Notes under the pieces: model-generated
Told to the model about the DNA's origin: nothing
Databases searched by the model: none
Seen by the model: the letters and a program-made list of their open reading frames with translations, nothing else
Assembly (NCBI GenBank): GCA_027886785.1
Contig: JAPCJV010000111.1
Location: 1-6,280, forward strand
From: Nitrososphaerota archaeon
GTDB taxonomy: Archaea > Thermoproteota > Nitrososphaeria > Nitrososphaerales > CADDZS01
Length of the DNA stretch: 6,280 nucleotides
Direction of reading: 5' to 3'
In this document: in pieces, positions 6,185 through 6,280 of the stretch
How the letters are laid out: every line of letters starts with the position of its first letter
Position numbering within the stretch: the stretch's first letter is position 1
Position numbers and translations under genes: made by a program

Positions 6185-6197
6185 GATTCTCAGAATC
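6185..6197. promoter_or_regulatory. Operator-like perfect palindrome upstream of the rightward gene
   Basis: GATTCT-C-AGAATC is a perfect 6+1+6 inverted repeat ending 7 nt before the ATG at 6205. A symmetrical 13-bp site close to a start codon is the usual form of a dimeric repressor site. If the gene is leaderless, it would cover the transcription start and block initiation. No recognisable regulator gene is present in the window. Confidence 0.4.
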
Positions 6198-6204
6198 CCA
6201 GATT

Positions 6205-6280
6205 ATGATCCTAAAGGGAAGCATCAATGAGCATCTGAGGGAAGTCTTTTTCATTGGATTGCTAATCGGAGGCATTAATG
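6205..6280 (+). CDS. Possible start of a rightward gene, N-terminus only (3' truncated)
   Basis: ATG at 6205 opens a frame that stays open to the end of the window (25 codons). The visible peptide begins MILKGSINEHLREV and continues into a hydrophobic stretch FFIGLLIGGIN, which looks like a short cytoplasmic N-terminus followed by a membrane segment. There is no ribosome binding site, so it would need leaderless translation, and a palindrome lies just upstream. It has no clear class III signal-peptide pattern, so I do not call it a pilin. A competing start is the ATG at 6278 in another frame, which has a good ribosome binding site; only one of the two is likely real. Function not recognised. 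Confidence 0.35.
   Translation, partial: MILKGSINEHLREVFFIGLLIGGIN
6268..6272 (+). promoter_or_regulatory. Shine-Dalgarno motif before a terminal ATG at 6278
   Basis: GGAGG is followed by a 5-nt spacer and ATG at 6278-6280, the last three bases of the window. The first permease uses the same type of motif (GGAGGT, 7 nt), so this could be the true start of the rightward gene. It is in a different frame from the ATG at 6205. Nothing downstream is visible to decide. Confidence 0.35.

Larger units (their letters stand above)
5911..6204. other. Divergent control region between the secretion operon and the next rightward gene
   Basis: This stretch of roughly 300 bp should hold the promoter of the minus-strand secretion operon and probably that of the rightward gene. 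Directly before the TTG start the minus strand reads GTTTGTAATAATAT, which is AT-rich with no Shine-Dalgarno motif. About 20-33 nt before it, CGAAACGAAAAAG is a weak BRE-plus-A-tract candidate rather than a clean TATA box. Three inverted repeats are the most regular structures present. I found no convincing gene: a minus-strand open frame over 5843-6178 runs into the ATPase gene in another frame and looks accidental. Confidence 0.5.

Noticed and set aside
6181..6197. TTCGATTC-like word resembling a tRNA T-loop
   Set aside because: No matching T-stem, anticodon arm or acceptor stem could be found around it; it is part of a simple palindrome.

Overview
The window looks like archaeal chromosome of moderate GC content. 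The main evidence is the minus-strand pair: a VirB11/TadA/FlaI-type secretion ATPase followed by a single ~600-residue membrane protein carrying two T2SF-like halves. That is the archaeal FlaJ/TadC arrangement; bacterial Tad systems usually have two ~300-residue proteins, TadB and TadC. The ATPase and the SsuC/TauC-like permeases would suit a Nitrososphaeria/Thermoproteota-type archaeon, but this lineage call is an inference and I could not test it.

Layout. Positions 1-1806 (+) hold the end of an ABC import operon: the C-terminal tail of a probable ATP-binding subunit (1-78), a first permease (68-1024, with a clear GGAGGT ribosome binding site) and a second, different permease (1021-1806). 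The three genes overlap by 11 nt and 4 nt, so they are almost certainly co-transcribed and build one transporter with a heterodimeric membrane channel. The substrate is not readable from the permeases; the family imports sulfonates, nitrate, bicarbonate/cyanate, thiamine precursors and similar small solutes.

Positions 1807-2314 are a 508-bp convergent intergenic region with no gene that I can support. It does contain short palindromes, T-tracts, a degenerate dispersed repeat and a small tandem decamer repeat.

Positions 2315-5910 (-) are a two-gene operon, transcribed ATPase first and then platform protein, with 23 nt between them. Together they form the motor and inner-membrane platform of an archaeal type IV pilus-like or secretion system. 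No pilin or prepilin peptidase is visible in the window. Both proteins have lysine-rich N-terminal tails, and both frames appear to open at TTG.

Positions 5911-6280 are mainly a divergent control region. It holds two inverted repeats of identical geometry and a perfect 13-bp palindrome just before a possible plus-strand start at 6205. The window ends on an ATG preceded by GGAGG, so the next gene to the right starts either at 6205 or at 6278. I found no rRNA, tRNA, CRISPR array, insertion sequence or recognisable riboswitch.
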